Assembly: GCA_002410505.1 (NCBI GenBank)
Contig: DHSO01000024.1
Span: 5,752-69,751, forward strand
Direction: 5' to 3'
Source: Cloacimonetes bacterium UBA5284
GTDB lineage: Bacteria > Cloacimonadota > Cloacimonadia > Cloacimonadales > Cloacimonadaceae
DNA: 64,000 bases
Part shown: one piece after another, positions 1 to 9,494 of the stretch
Layout: each line of letters begins with the position of its first letter
Numbering within the stretch: position 1 is the stretch's first letter
Translations under genes and position numbers: made by a program
The notes under the pieces: model-generated
Databases searched by the model: none
The model's input: the letters and a program-made list of their open reading frames with translations, nothing else
What the model was told of the DNA's origin: nothing

Positions 1-1149
1 ATCCAGATCCAGCTCCAATTCGGCAAAATGGGGGTTAAGGATACGAAGGCTGCTTTTATGCTCATAATCTTCTTGATTCATCTGAGGAGCGGGCAGATAG
101 TTTCTCCGGACATCCCGATATTCATGCCGCAGGTCCCATACTATATCCCACAGTTTCAAGCTTCTATCCAGCGCGATCTGCCAGGCGTCACTTTTCTGAG
201 CCAGAGCATAGTTGATGGCGCTTGAGCGGTCGCGTATGTCGGCAATGCTAAGATTCACCAAAGGGTTATCGAATCTTCCGATGAAGCGTTTATGCTGGTT
301 TTTTACTCGATAGTTGCCCAGATACCAATAGGCGGGATCCAACTCGTAGGAACCCCCATTCTTGGAATACGCGGAGTAATCCACAGACCAGAACAGATCC
401 TTGTAACGATAGCTGAGTAGCTGATGGGATGCGTTTCCGCTGTTGGGGGCATCTACCCAGTAGCCGTTGAAAAGAGAATAATCGAAGCTGAGGCTAAGCC
501 CTTGCAGCCCCAAAAGATTACCTTTGGAAAAGGAGCCCAGTGCATAGCGACTGTCATAATCTCCCAGCGATCCCTCCAAACGGGACAGGCTGACGGGATA
601 ATCGTAGAGCACTGGTTCTGCATTCATTTCCATAGCACCCTGGGAAAGATCGTGAAATTGACTGAGTTGCCCCTGATAGAACCATGTGGAATGCAGAGTG
701 CGCGGCAGTTCAAAGCCTCCGACTTTCAAGAAGATAGGATCGGTCTGCAAACCGATCATATTGAATGACGACCGATAGGCACCGGAAAGATTGGGATAGT
801 CAAAGATCCTGAGGTGTCGGGGATTTGCAAAGCTAATTCGGTGGCGTTCTTCGATGATATCCATCACATCACTTTTGGACACTCCCGCCAATATCGCCTG
901 TTCATCTATCGTCCTGGGGGCATAGTCTTTCAATAAATCCTCGAGCTCAGAGGAAGCATTGCTCTGCTGAATTTGCCCCAAAGTATCCGGATCCGGCACG
1001 ACGCCCAGGCTATCGACTTGCTCTGTGTTCACCGGCCCCAAACTGTCTGTTTGAGCATTCACCGGCCCCGTACTGTCAGCTTCTTGAGCCGGCAGCAAGA
1101 CAAAGGCTGACATCAGAGCCATCAGAGCCAGGAGTTTTCGCGATACCAC
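1..1149 (-). CDS. Partial secreted protein of unknown function (3' end outside window)
   Basis: The minus-strand frame is open from a GTG at 1149 to the window edge (383 codons, no stop). I chose GTG because it is preceded by an AGGA ribosome site about 9 nt upstream and gives a typical signal peptide: basic n-region (SRK), hydrophobic LLALMALMSAFVLL, then LPAQ as a plausible cleavage region. Downstream is a short Ser/Pro/Gly-rich linker with a repeated D-S-x-G-P-V unit, then an alpha-helical stretch (residues about 70-100) and a segment rich in Tyr, Phe and Trp with alternating polar residues, suggestive of beta strands in an envelope protein. I do not recognise a family. The start lies 28 nt inside the 3' end of the upstream epimerase, so translation is probably coupled. 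Confidence 0.7.
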   Translation of the reverse strand, partial: MVSRKLLALMALMSAFVLLPAQEADSTGPVNAQTDSLGPVNTEQVDSLGVVPDPDTLGQIQQSNASSELEDLLKDYAPRTIDEQAILAGVSKSDVMDIIEERHRISFANPRHLRIFDYPNLSGAYRSSFNMIGLQTDPIFLKVGGFELPRTLHSTWFYQGQLSQFHDLSQGAMEMNAEPVLYDYPVSLSRLEGSLGDYDSRYALGSFSKGNLLGLQGLSLSFDYSLFNGYWVDAPNSGNASHQLLSYRYKDLFWSVDYSAYSKNGGSYELDPAYWYLGNYRVKNQHKRFIGRFDNPLVNLSIADIRDRSSAINYALAQKSDAWQIALDRSLKLWDIVWDLRHEYRDVRRNYLPAPQMNQEDYEHKSSLRILNPHFAELELDLD

Positions 1150-2081
1150 AGGTATGTTTCCTCGATTAATCCAGGTAATTCGGCCGGGGGATTCCAGCCC
1201 AAAAGGCGCATGGCTTTTTCCGGATCCGCGACCCAGCCTTCAGCAGTTATCTCGCGGTACTTTTCCAAATTCATGGCACCGGCCTCGCTTCTCAACCTAC
1301 CCAGCAAGTCCATCATGCCAAAAGCAGTTTTTGCCATAAAAGGCGCTACAACAATCTTGCGCACGGATTTTCCCGCACTGGCAGCGATACATGAGACAAT
1401 CTCGCTTTGGGTGTAAACCTGATTATCGGTGGCAAAAATAATCTCGTTCTTCAGTTTCGGATTGCCGATGAGATGAAGCAGAAAATCTGCCAATTGGCGA
1501 ACGTGAATCATATTCAGGTGTCGCTCCTGCCTGCCGATTTGTAGCTGAAATCCGAGCTGACACAGCTTGAACAAACTTAAAAAATCACGGTCTCCGGGGC
1601 CATACACAGAGCAAGGTCGCACGATGTTCCAGGTTTTCTTGCATTGTTTCTGAATCAGGCTTTCCGCCATAACTTTGCTTTTTCCATATACACTGATGGG
1701 AGCGGGAGGCTCGGCTTCGCGCTTGGCATGCGCTTTCGATGAAGGTCCTGAGGCAGATTGGGAACTGATATAGATAAGGCGAATGGGATGCTTTTGCGCG
1801 TTGATGGCTTGAACTATTTTGTGGGTGAGTCCTAAGTTTACAGCCAGCATTTCTTCCGGTTTTATGCTTTTTGTTTTACCCGCGTTGTGGACCAATATGT
1901 CGACATCGGACAAAGCTGCCGTCAGAGATGCAGGATCTGAATAATCCACCACTCGAGTGATAACACCATTGGCATGGAAGGCTTTACGTACGATGGCTAC
2001 AGGTTTAAAACCTTTTTGATGGAAACGCGTAAGCATGGAGCTCCCCACAAAACCGTTTGCGCCGGTAATAGCTATTTTCAT
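1122..2081 (-). CDS. NAD-dependent epimerase/dehydratase family protein
   Basis: 319 residues, an extended short-chain dehydrogenase. The N-terminus carries the Rossmann nucleotide motif TGANGFVGSSM (residues 6-16), followed by DVLVHNAGKT-like strand-loop residues (DILVHNAGKT). The catalytic pair appears as YGKSK (Tyr-x3-Lys, about residue 132), with SSQSASG supplying the upstream Ser region. The substrate is not evident: this family acts on nucleotide sugars, but related enzymes reduce dihydroflavonol-type or steroid-type ketones. The gene is followed by an overlapping secreted protein. Family assignment is firm and substrate is unknown. Confidence 0.85.
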   Translation of the reverse strand: MKIAITGANGFVGSSMLTRFHQKGFKPVAIVRKAFHANGVITRVVDYSDPASLTAALSDVDILVHNAGKTKSIKPEEMLAVNLGLTHKIVQAINAQKHPIRLIYISSQSASGPSSKAHAKREAEPPAPISVYGKSKVMAESLIQKQCKKTWNIVRPCSVYGPGDRDFLSLFKLCQLGFQLQIGRQERHLNMIHVRQLADFLLHLIGNPKLKNEIIFATDNQVYTQSEIVSCIAASAGKSVRKIVVAPFMAKTAFGMMDLLGRLRSEAGAMNLEKYREITAEGWVADPEKAMRLLGWNPPAELPGLIEETYLWYRENSWL

Positions 2082-2104
2082 CGATCCCCTGTTTTAGAAA
2101 GAAG

Positions 2105-2180
2105 TGGTGGGCGTTGAGGGACTTGAACCCCCGACATCTTGCTTGTAAGGCAAGCGCTCTCCCAGCTGAGCTAAACGCCC
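2105..2180 (-). tRNA. tRNA-Val (UAC)
   Basis: Cloverleaf read on the minus strand: acceptor GGGCGTT pairs with AACGCCC; the anticodon stem CTTGC/GCAAG encloses loop CTTACAA, giving anticodon TAC; the T arm contains GGTTCAAGTCC. The 3' CCA is encoded (2105-2107). It sits 20 nt downstream of tRNA-Pro and is probably co-transcribed with it. Confidence 0.95.
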
Positions 2181-2200
2181 ACTGCTATCGGTGTAAGCGC

Positions 2201-2278
<78 letters not shown>

Positions 2279-2308
2279 CAGCAGTTCATTCACAAAAATA
2301 ACGTGCCG

Positions 2309-2320
2309 CTTTTCTGTCAA
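2309..2320 (-). promoter_or_regulatory. Candidate -35 element of the tRNA-Pro/tRNA-Val promoter
   Basis: On the minus strand TTGACAGAAAAG ends so that TTGACA lies exactly 36 nt upstream of the mature tRNA-Pro 5' end. The same 12-mer occurs at the identical distance upstream of tRNA-Arg (62279-62290). A -10 element is less clear: TATTTTTG follows the box here but not at the second site. A small inverted repeat ATCCTT/AAGGAT (2320-2339) abuts the box on its upstream side. Confidence 0.6.
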
Positions 2321-2339
2321 TCCTTTTTTTATCAAGGAT

Positions 2340-2587
2340 GACATGGGCTCGGGGTTAAGTTCCATCTCCCCAATAAGTTCCCTGGTTGAGATCATATAAT
2401 GCACCGTCAGCTACCATCCAAGATATGGGCAGAATATATCACACTGTAGCAGAGAGTTGTGTTTGTCCCCAAGACTCATCAAGGCAGAAGAGCCTCACGC
2501 AAAGGAGACAGTTATACAAGTGCCAAATAGGATCAACGACAGGGTCGGAGGAGCCTGAAGGGGGTATCAGCTCAAACATTTGCAAAC
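2340..2587. other. Intergenic stretch, no gene recognised
   Basis: The interval between the tRNA promoter and the nifU-like terminator has only short open frames with biased, low-complexity translations. I see no RNA structure, repeat or recognisable coding remnant in it. Confidence 0.5.
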
Positions 2588-2619
2588 GAAAAAGCCCCTC
2601 TACCACAAGGTATAGGGGC
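2588..2619 (-). terminator. Rho-independent terminator after the nifU-like gene
   Basis: On the minus strand GCCCCTATACC, a short loop and TAGAGGGGC form an 11-bp stem (one mismatch) followed by TTTTTC. It lies about 20 nt after the stop of the NifU-like gene and would end the efflux/DUF3332/NifU transcript. Confidence 0.8.
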
Positions 2620-2639
2620 CATTTATGCACATTGCTTTT

Positions 2640-2867
2640 TTATACGGAGATTACTTCCACCACTTCAGGAATTTCTTCCTTCACGATGCGTTCAATACCG
2701 GCTTTAAGAGTGAGAGTTGCCATCGGGCAACCGTTACAGGCGCCTTTGAGGCGTACTTCCACCACATTATCTTCGCGGATATTGATCAGCTCCACGTCGC
2801 CACCATCGGCTTGGATGGAAGGGCGAACTTTATCCAATACGGCTTCGAGTTTGTCTCTGTCGATCAT
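2640..2867 (-). CDS. NifU-like C-terminal domain Fe-S carrier protein
   Basis: 75 residues, a stand-alone NifU C-terminal (Nfu-type) domain. It has the hallmark helix start KLEAVLDKVRPSIQADGGD and the conserved C-x2-C (CNGCPM, about residues 44-49) that holds a transient [4Fe-4S] cluster between two monomers for transfer to apo-proteins. No other Fe-S assembly gene is adjacent; in a ferredoxin-rich anaerobe it is probably a general carrier. It is the last gene before a strong terminator and follows the DUF3332 lipoprotein by 11 nt, so it is likely co-transcribed with the efflux genes by read-through. Confidence 0.9.
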   Translation of the reverse strand: MIDRDKLEAVLDKVRPSIQADGGDVELINIREDNVVEVRLKGACNGCPMATLTLKAGIERIVKEEIPEVVEVISV

Positions 2868-2878
2868 TGAGTCCTTCT

Positions 2879-3388
2879 TTATCTTGCTTGATTCAGAGTA
2901 TAGACTTTACCTGTGGGAGCGATGAAATCGGCTTTGTCTTCGTCAATGGAGGCGATCTTTACCAAGCCGTTGTCGCTGTGGTAATACCAGCTCTTTTGGA
3001 GAGGTCTGTAGCTGAGTTCGATTTCATTCTCAGGATTGTCCATATCTTCTACTATTACTTCATTTTGCCGGATGGTTATTTTGAGGTTCTTACCATCTTC
3101 ACTGGCGTATTTTATAACTTCATCCATGGGACCCATAGCGATGGGATTGCTCCCGGTCCAGAATTCGATGGTATTGAAAAGAACTACATCCGCAAAAGCA
3201 GCGACATTATAAACTGGGACGATATTGAGGACCCAGAACATTACCTGGTTTACCCATTTGTCACCAAAACTTTCATTGAATTCATACACTTTACGGGTTG
3301 CAGCAAAGTTTCCAAAGCAACCTGCCACTCCAACGGTGAGGATGATGGCAACTAATGCCATGCTGACGAGCTTAACGATTCTGTTCAT
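2879..3388 (-). CDS. DUF3332 family lipoprotein
   Basis: 169 residues with a lipoprotein signal: basic N-terminus, hydrophobic segment and lipobox VAGC (Cys at about residue 23). The following residues (SFGDKWVNQVMFWVLN and the FNTIEFWTGSNPI stretch) match the DUF3332 family as I remember it; its function is unknown. Members contain a second hydrophobic stretch (NIVPVYNVAAFADVVLF) seen here. The start codon lies 17 nt inside the 3' end of the RND permease gene, so expression is probably coupled to the efflux operon. No link with drug transport is known. Confidence 0.75.
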   Translation of the reverse strand: MNRIVKLVSMALVAIILTVGVAGCFGNFAATRKVYEFNESFGDKWVNQVMFWVLNIVPVYNVAAFADVVLFNTIEFWTGSNPIAMGPMDEVIKYASEDGKNLKITIRQNEVIVEDMDNPENEIELSYRPLQKSWYYHSDNGLVKIASIDEDKADFIAPTGKVYTLNQAR

Positions 3389-6300
3389 TACAGATCTCCT
3401 TTTTCTTTAGGTTTTGCGTGCTAAGATAATAGAAAGCAGGGATTACAATGAGGGTGAGCAAGGTGGATACAAGCAAACCACCGATGGATACAATACCCAT
3501 GGACATACGGAATTCACGTCCCGCACTACCAACACCCATTGCCATGGGCAACATGCCGATAACAATGGATAGAGTACTCATAATAATCGGTTTCAGCTTC
3601 ATCTTTCCTGCTTCCAAAAGTGCATCGTGAGAACACATGCCTTCTTTTCGTTTCACGTTTACATAGTCTAATATTAATATAGCGTTATTTACAACTATGC
3701 CAACCAACATTATTATCGCCAACATGGAAAAGATGTTCAAACCAACCCCTGAGAAGAACAGAGACAGGATCACGCCGATGATGCCCAAAGGTATTGTAGC
3801 CAATATGATAAGCGGCTGAGTGAAGCTCTCCAGAATTGCTGCCAGCAGCATGTAGGTTAGCAGAACAGCGATCGCGAAAGTTCTAATCATATCTGCCATG
3901 GTTTCATTCAGCATTTCAGCGTCTTGTCCCCATTTGATGCGATAACCGCTTGGTAACTCCAGATTATCCAGGCGTTTGGTGATCTCGGCATTCAATTGAC
4001 CGGTGGAATATCCCTTAGCTGCGTTGCCGGTGATTTCTATGGATTTATATCGATCCACGTGAATCAGTTGATACACACCCGCGGCAAAATCCACATCCAC
4101 CAGCTGCGAAAGCAGGTAACTCTGCCCATTTACGACCACGCTCATGTTCATGATCTTGTCCGGATGATTCACATCTTCGTCCGGCATGGTAAGTTTGATG
4201 TCATACTGGTTTCCACCTTCGCGATAGTATGTGTTCACCATGCCTTCGATGCCGGTTCTCAGCCCGACAGCGAGGTCGTATACAGTTGCGCCTATTTCAG
4301 CTAACTTTTCGCGTTTGGGGTATAGAGTAAGCTCTGTGGAGCCGGGACGGGAACTGCTATCCACATTCAGAAGACCGGGGACGTCCCTAATCTTGTCCAT
4401 AATGTCGTATTTGAGTTGTTCCAGAACTTCCTGATCCTGCCCCTGTATGTAGAAACTGATTCCGGAGCCACCCATGCCCATGTTGCTTTGGTCGCTTACT
4501 TTGATGATTGCATTGGGAATGTCTGCCAAATCCTGGATTATCACACCCACCATGTCCAGTGTAGTCAGAGAGCGTTCATCTGCATCCACGAGTTTGATAT
4601 CTGTGCTTGCCACGTTGCTGGCAGTATTGATGAAGCCTTGAGAACCGATGTTGCTGACCACGTGTTCCACTTCTTTGTGTTTGGAGGCGCGTTCGTTCAC
4701 CACTTCTACTACTTTTGCCGTTTCATCTAGGCTAACACCTTCAGGTAGTTCTATATTCACGCTAACATTGCCCTGGTCCATGGCAGGCATCAATTCAAAG
4801 CCCAAACCGGGGACCAGCAGGAAGCTGGCAAAAAGCATCAGAATAGATATCACCAAGATACCAATGCTGGTACCCTTGTTGCGCAAAACAAAACGCATGA
4901 AACATATATATAGGTTTGAGAACTTGTCGAAGAAGCGGTCGAATCTCAAGCCGAATTTATTGGTTTTGGCTTTGTCCGGAATGATGATGGACGCCAACAT
5001 CGGAGTGATAGTGAAGGATGAAATAAGTGAGAATATGGTGGCGAAAGTAACGGTAAGAGCGAACTCTTTCAAGAAACCGCCCACCATAGATTTCATGCTT
5101 GCCATGGGTAAAAACACCACGATGTTGGTTAGCGTGGATGCCAAAACTGCGATGGTGATCTCTGCCGTTCCCTTATATGCGGCTTCCTTGCGCCCGTTAC
5201 CCATTTCTTTGTGACGGAAGATGTTTTCGATAACCACCACCGAGTTTGTAACCAATATCCCCACTGCAGTAGAAAAGCCGGTGAGTGTGAGCATATTCAG
5301 GGTGAAGCCGGCAGCTTGCAAGAATATGAAGGTAGAGATGATCGATATGGGCATAGACAGTGCCACGATGAGCGTGGAACGCAGATCGTGCAAGAAGAGC
5401 AAGAGGATGAGGCCGGTGAGCAAAATCCCCAACCAGATGGTGTTTAAGGTATCATCAACTGTGGAGCGGGTAAATTCGCTGTCGTCTCGGATCACGTTCA
5501 GTTGTGTGTTGGGGGGTAATTCACTTTGCAAGGCTGGTAATTCATTACGCACCTGCTCCGCAATGTTCACCACGTTTCCATCGGAGCTCTTGGTGATGGA
5601 CAAACGAACGATGTTGTTATCTGCCACTTGGTTTTTTACGTTGAAATATGTGGCCTTTTGGGTTACTTTCTCTTGTCCGTCAATCACATTGGCCAGACTG
5701 CCCAATTTCTTGGGTCCGCTCATGGTGGGAATGTCCAGGTTTTCTATCTCTTGCACGCTGGAAAATTCTCCCTTCAAGCGCACGGAATACTGCTGATTAC
5801 CGCTGATGAAAGTGCCGGCCGGCATGTCCATATTGTGAGCGGCAAGGATTTGATTCAGCATGGTTGGGGATATGCTGTTTTGAAAAACTACCCGGTTCGG
5901 AATCTCCACTCCGATCTCACGTTTGGCGCCGCCACTGATGCTAACCTGGGCTACTCCCTCAATCTGAGAAAGCCTCTCTTTCAACTTCCCATCTGCCAAT
6001 TCGTACATTTCACGGCTGTCCATGTCGCCGGATAGGACCAAGTCCATAAACGGAAACGAGCTGAAATCGAACTTCTGTACCGAGGGTCGATCCACTCCAT
6101 CCGGGAGATCGCGCAATACGCCGTCAACTTTGTCTTTTACTTCGGAGCTTCCTACATTGATATCCTTGCCTTGCTCAAAGGCAACCAGGATAATCGAAAC
6201 GTTTTCCAGTGAATAGCTTTGAATGAAGTCAAGCTGAGGCACAGTGGCCGCCGCTTCCTCCAGCTTTGCGGTAACCTGGGTTTCTACTTCGCGAGGTCCA

Positions 6301-6461
6301 GCGCCGGAATATACCGTCATGATGGATACATAGGGCAGTTCCACATCCGGCATCAGATTGAGCGGCATCTCCATGTATGCCATTGCGCCAAACACCACAA
6401 AGACCAGTATGGCCATGGTTACCAGAACCGGCCGGTCTATGGATATTTTTGCTAAAAACAT
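3372..6461 (-). CDS. RND efflux transporter permease (AcrB/HAE1 type)
   Basis: 1029 residues, full length for an inner-membrane RND pump. It starts with the family signature ISIDRPVLVTMAILVFVVFG (TM1) and MPDVELPYVSIMTVYSGAGP, followed by the first periplasmic porter loop, a central block of TM helices (about 335-540), a second porter loop and a C-terminal TM block. The pump uses the proton gradient to extrude hydrophobic compounds through the adaptor and TolC-like channel encoded just upstream. The TM4 proton-relay region reads LTGFSTAVGILVTNSVVVIE: the position where AcrB has an Asp pair appears to carry Thr/Asn, which may alter ion coupling. The gene follows the adaptor by 1 nt. Confidence 0.95.
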   Translation of the reverse strand: MFLAKISIDRPVLVTMAILVFVVFGAMAYMEMPLNLMPDVELPYVSIMTVYSGAGPREVETQVTAKLEEAAATVPQLDFIQSYSLENVSIILVAFEQGKDINVGSSEVKDKVDGVLRDLPDGVDRPSVQKFDFSSFPFMDLVLSGDMDSREMYELADGKLKERLSQIEGVAQVSISGGAKREIGVEIPNRVVFQNSISPTMLNQILAAHNMDMPAGTFISGNQQYSVRLKGEFSSVQEIENLDIPTMSGPKKLGSLANVIDGQEKVTQKATYFNVKNQVADNNIVRLSITKSSDGNVVNIAEQVRNELPALQSELPPNTQLNVIRDDSEFTRSTVDDTLNTIWLGILLTGLILLLFLHDLRSTLIVALSMPISIISTFIFLQAAGFTLNMLTLTGFSTAVGILVTNSVVVIENIFRHKEMGNGRKEAAYKGTAEITIAVLASTLTNIVVFLPMASMKSMVGGFLKEFALTVTFATIFSLISSFTITPMLASIIIPDKAKTNKFGLRFDRFFDKFSNLYICFMRFVLRNKGTSIGILVISILMLFASFLLVPGLGFELMPAMDQGNVSVNIELPEGVSLDETAKVVEVVNERASKHKEVEHVVSNIGSQGFINTASNVASTDIKLVDADERSLTTLDMVGVIIQDLADIPNAIIKVSDQSNMGMGGSGISFYIQGQDQEVLEQLKYDIMDKIRDVPGLLNVDSSSRPGSTELTLYPKREKLAEIGATVYDLAVGLRTGIEGMVNTYYREGGNQYDIKLTMPDEDVNHPDKIMNMSVVVNGQSYLLSQLVDVDFAAGVYQLIHVDRYKSIEITGNAAKGYSTGQLNAEITKRLDNLELPSGYRIKWGQDAEMLNETMADMIRTFAIAVLLTYMLLAAILESFTQPLIILATIPLGIIGVILSLFFSGVGLNIFSMLAIIMLVGIVVNNAILILDYVNVKRKEGMCSHDALLEAGKMKLKPIIMSTLSIVIGMLPMAMGVGSAGREFRMSMGIVSIGGLLVSTLLTLIVIPAFYYLSTQNLKKKEICNEQNR

Positions 6462-6462
6462 A

Positions 6463-7500
6463 TTAGTTTCCTTCTATTATGCGAATCTTCGCGCCTTCAG
6501 AGAGAGATTTGATACCCTCGATAATCAGCATATCACCTGCTTGCAGACCTTCGCTGATCTCATAACGCAATTGATCCGTGACACCGGTGGTGACCGGGAC
6601 TTTGGTGGCCTTGTCTTCACGAGCGAGCCAAACAAAATCATCTCCGTTCTCTCTCACCAGATTGTTGCGGTCCACGATAAACACATTCGGTTTGGATAAG
6701 GTTTGAATACCGATCTCAGCAGTTACGCCAAAACCAAGCGCGGGTCGATAGCCGGGAAACTGGGCTTCCACGCGAAAGGCCTTGGAAAAAGGATCCAGCG
6801 CCATGGCGATCTCGGAGATGCGTCCGGTGATAACGATGTCGTTCCAAGTGGCTTTCACAGTTCCGCCTTTCTTTATCCGGCTGATCTCATTCTCCGGTAC
6901 CATAATGGTAGCTTTATAGCCATTGGTCGAGCTTACGGTGAAAAGATCCGTTCCGGGGAACACCTTTTCGGATACATTAACCATGATGTCTGTGATAACC
7001 CCGCCAATCGGAGCTTTCACAAAGACCATCTGTTCACTGGATTCCAGATTCGCTTTGGCTACTTCCCATTGTGTTCTCACGTTTTCATAATCCTGCACAG
7101 AGATAGCGCCCTGTTCGTGCAATCTCTGCATCCGGTCGTGAGTAGTGTTTATGCTGTTGAAAGCTGTTCTGGCCTGCTCATACTGCGCGGAGGGGCTGTT
7201 TACGGGGAAGGTAACGATCACATCACCCTTTTCCACTCTGTCTCCCACCTTGGCCTTGATGCCGGTAACCACATCGCCCAACATCGCTTGAACGGTAGAT
7301 TCCTGCATGCCTTGAAGGCTGGCGTTGTATATCAATTGCTGCACAAATGTATCACTCTCGATCTGTGATACACGAACCGGAATGCCCAGCTCTTCGTGAA
7401 GTTGTTCCATGCTCTTGGCGTCTTGCTCTTTCTTGCCGCATGCGCTCAGAAGCATAATCAGGCTCATGGCGACGATTAAATATGTAGTTCTCTTTTTCAT
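6463..7500 (-). CDS. RND efflux periplasmic adaptor (membrane fusion protein)
   Basis: 345 residues. The N-terminal lipoprotein signal ends with LLSAC (lipobox, Cys about 21). Next come the split biotinyl-lipoyl halves (GDVVTGIKAKVGDRVEKGDVIV and FVKAPIGGVITDIMVNVSEKV) around a short coiled coil (about 105-155), then beta-barrel and membrane-proximal domains. This is the order of HlyD/AcrA-type adaptors that link an RND pump to a TolC channel. It lies between tolC-like and permease genes with 1-4 nt spacing, so the three form one tripartite system. Confidence 0.95.
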   Translation of the reverse strand: MKKRTTYLIVAMSLIMLLSACGKKEQDAKSMEQLHEELGIPVRVSQIESDTFVQQLIYNASLQGMQESTVQAMLGDVVTGIKAKVGDRVEKGDVIVTFPVNSPSAQYEQARTAFNSINTTHDRMQRLHEQGAISVQDYENVRTQWEVAKANLESSEQMVFVKAPIGGVITDIMVNVSEKVFPGTDLFTVSSTNGYKATIMVPENEISRIKKGGTVKATWNDIVITGRISEIAMALDPFSKAFRVEAQFPGYRPALGFGVTAEIGIQTLSKPNVFIVDRNNLVRENGDDFVWLAREDKATKVPVTTGVTDQLRYEISEGLQAGDMLIIEGIKSLSEGAKIRIIEGN

Positions 7501-7503
7501 TGT

Positions 7504-8892
7504 TTACTCCGCTGCTAATTTGTAACCTAGTGATTTTGTGAATTCCCGTTCCGCACTGATCACGTCGTATACGGCATTGAGATATTGCAAGCGAATGGAA
7601 GCGAGAGTGGTTTGAGCATCAAACACTTCCAATTGGATCCCCATCTGGTTGTCAAACCGAAGTTGAGCCAGTTCCAAGCTCCTTTCCGCCATCGCGATAT
7701 TCTGTTCTTGTACTTCATAATTCTGTAATGCACTCTGTAGTCTCTGATGATTCTGCTTGATCTGAAGATTGATAAGCTCTTTGGTATCCTGTTGTTGCAG
7801 CTTGGCAATCGCGAGATCATGCCTGGCGTAGCTGGCCTTACTGCGATTGGAAAGCCCGGTAAAGATGGGCAAGCTAAAGCCTATTCCCACGGAATACTGG
7901 GTACCAAAATCATCAGCTTCTATGCGGTATTCATCTGCTGCCGAGTATAGAGCCGCACTGGCTGTGAGAGCAACATTGGGCAGAAAGTTGCTGCGTTCCG
8001 CGTTGTATTGCAGCTGTTTTACCTCTGTGGCAATATCCAGCAGCTCCAGCTCAGTCCTGTTCTTTTCGGCAATCTCTTGTGCTTCGGCAAGACTCAATTC
8101 CGGTATCTGCGGCAACACAAATTCACCTTCCGGGATCAGGTTGGGATCGTCCGAGCCCAGTTGTTTACGGAAAGCTGCCAGAGCAAGGCTATAATTGTTT
8201 TGCGCTTGCAAGAGCCCCGGCTCCAGCTTGGCCACCTCAAGGCGAGCACTCAAAAGGTCAAATTCTGATACCTGACCTTCTGTGCCAAAAAGCTCAACCC
8301 GGGCCAGGTGACGGCGAGCTGTATCCAGCGCTTCTTCTTGAATCTGCACTACTTTCTGCGCCAGAATGGTCTGATAGAACATATTGGTGGTTTCCAGCAG
8401 CAGATCCTGCTCCTTCACGCTGTAATTCAAGCGTTGAATACTGCGATAGCGATCCACCGCTTTGATTCCGTTGATGAGCTTGCCGCCCAAAAACAGCACT
8501 TGATCCATCTTTAACTGCATGGCCAGAGAGCCTTCCTCTTGCGGAGAGGAGGGGATCATTCCGCCCACAATGCCGTCCAGAGCACCGGCGATCAATTTGT
8601 CTGTGTCTGTAGCCTCGTCTTCATCCAGCATATCAGTAACGCTTGGAATCACACCGCCGGCGCTATCCGGCAGATATGTTTTGGAAAGCGAGTAGGAACC
8701 TTGCAGATTGAGCTGAGGCAGCAAACTGCCCCGTACATCTCTGTACTGTTCGTCAGCTTTGTCTATTTCCCGCGCTGCCATCAACAGGCTTTTGTTGTTC
8801 TGCCTGGCCATATTAATGCTCTCTTCCAGAGAAATGGCCGATAGCGCCATACAGCAGCTTGCGCTTAGGATCAAAGTTATCCATCTCTTCAT
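7504..8892 (-). CDS. TolC family outer membrane efflux protein
   Basis: 462 residues with a cleavable signal peptide (ILSASCCMALSAIS). The body shows two long helical coiled-coil repeats with the TolC/OEP features: NMARQNNKSLLMAAREIDKA near the start, a repeat around 250-300, and the terminal AQLRFDNQMGIQLEVFDAQTTL motif. It forms the outer-membrane tunnel of the adjacent RND system. It begins 2 nt after the TetR gene stop and ends 3 nt before the adaptor start. Confidence 0.93.
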   Translation of the reverse strand: MKRWITLILSASCCMALSAISLEESINMARQNNKSLLMAAREIDKADEQYRDVRGSLLPQLNLQGSYSLSKTYLPDSAGGVIPSVTDMLDEDEATDTDKLIAGALDGIVGGMIPSSPQEEGSLAMQLKMDQVLFLGGKLINGIKAVDRYRSIQRLNYSVKEQDLLLETTNMFYQTILAQKVVQIQEEALDTARRHLARVELFGTEGQVSEFDLLSARLEVAKLEPGLLQAQNNYSLALAAFRKQLGSDDPNLIPEGEFVLPQIPELSLAEAQEIAEKNRTELELLDIATEVKQLQYNAERSNFLPNVALTASAALYSAADEYRIEADDFGTQYSVGIGFSLPIFTGLSNRSKASYARHDLAIAKLQQQDTKELINLQIKQNHQRLQSALQNYEVQEQNIAMAERSLELAQLRFDNQMGIQLEVFDAQTTLASIRLQYLNAVYDVISAEREFTKSLGYKLAAE

Positions 8893-8894
8893 AT

Positions 8895-9494
8895 TTAACC
8901 TCTTTTCAAAATTCCATTCAATATCAATTGCATTATTGTCTCGTGATCACGTTCGATACGACGCAAAAGACCTTCAAAATCCACCACCATTATCGACTGA
9001 TTACCCAGTAGAAACCAGTCGTTCAGCACTTCGCAAAGACGTTCTGCCAAGATATTATCTGACACCATTCCTTCATCGATTCCTTCCCTGATGATTCCGG
9101 TAAGAACCTGCAGCATTCTTTCTTTATTCATTTGGCGGTATCTTGTAAAATGCTCATCGTAATTGAATGGAATGCTTTTTAAACCATCCAACCATATCGG
9201 CATTTCATTGCACGCATACTTCACGGGTTCCTGCATGAAAAACCTGAGCCTGTTTTCGAAGCCTTTGATCTCACTCAAGCGTCGAATCATTTCTTCCATA
9301 AAGCTCTGTGCCTGTTCAGATACCACTGTGATGAAAAGCTCTTCTTTGCTGGGAAAGTAATAGTAGATCGTCCCCTTCGCGATTCTTGCCTCCGCGGCAA
9401 TCTCGTCCAAAGATGTCTTTGTATAGCCATAACGTGAAAAAATCCTCGCGGCTATATCGAGGATCATCTGTCTCTTATCCTTAGCTTGGTTCAT
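8895..9494 (-). CDS. TetR/AcrR family transcriptional regulator
   Basis: 199 residues. The N-terminal helix-turn-helix is classical: RQMILDIAARIFSRYGYTKT, SLDEIAAEARIAKGTIYYYF and PSKEELF. The C-terminal half is helical and divergent, as expected for ligand binding. It is the first gene of the efflux operon, 2 nt before the tolC-like gene, and is most likely its autoregulated repressor. Its effector cannot be read from sequence. Confidence 0.93.
   Translation of the reverse strand: MNQAKDKRQMILDIAARIFSRYGYTKTSLDEIAAEARIAKGTIYYYFPSKEELFITVVSEQAQSFMEEMIRRLSEIKGFENRLRFFMQEPVKYACNEMPIWLDGLKSIPFNYDEHFTRYRQMNKERMLQVLTGIIREGIDEGMVSDNILAERLCEVLNDWFLLGNQSIMVVDFEGLLRRIERDHETIMQLILNGILKRG

Noticed and set aside
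2386..2925. Plus-strand frame of 179 codons across the nifU-like gene and terminator
   Set aside because: Runs through the terminator hairpin and antisense to NifU; Ser/Arg-rich translation typical of a shadow.
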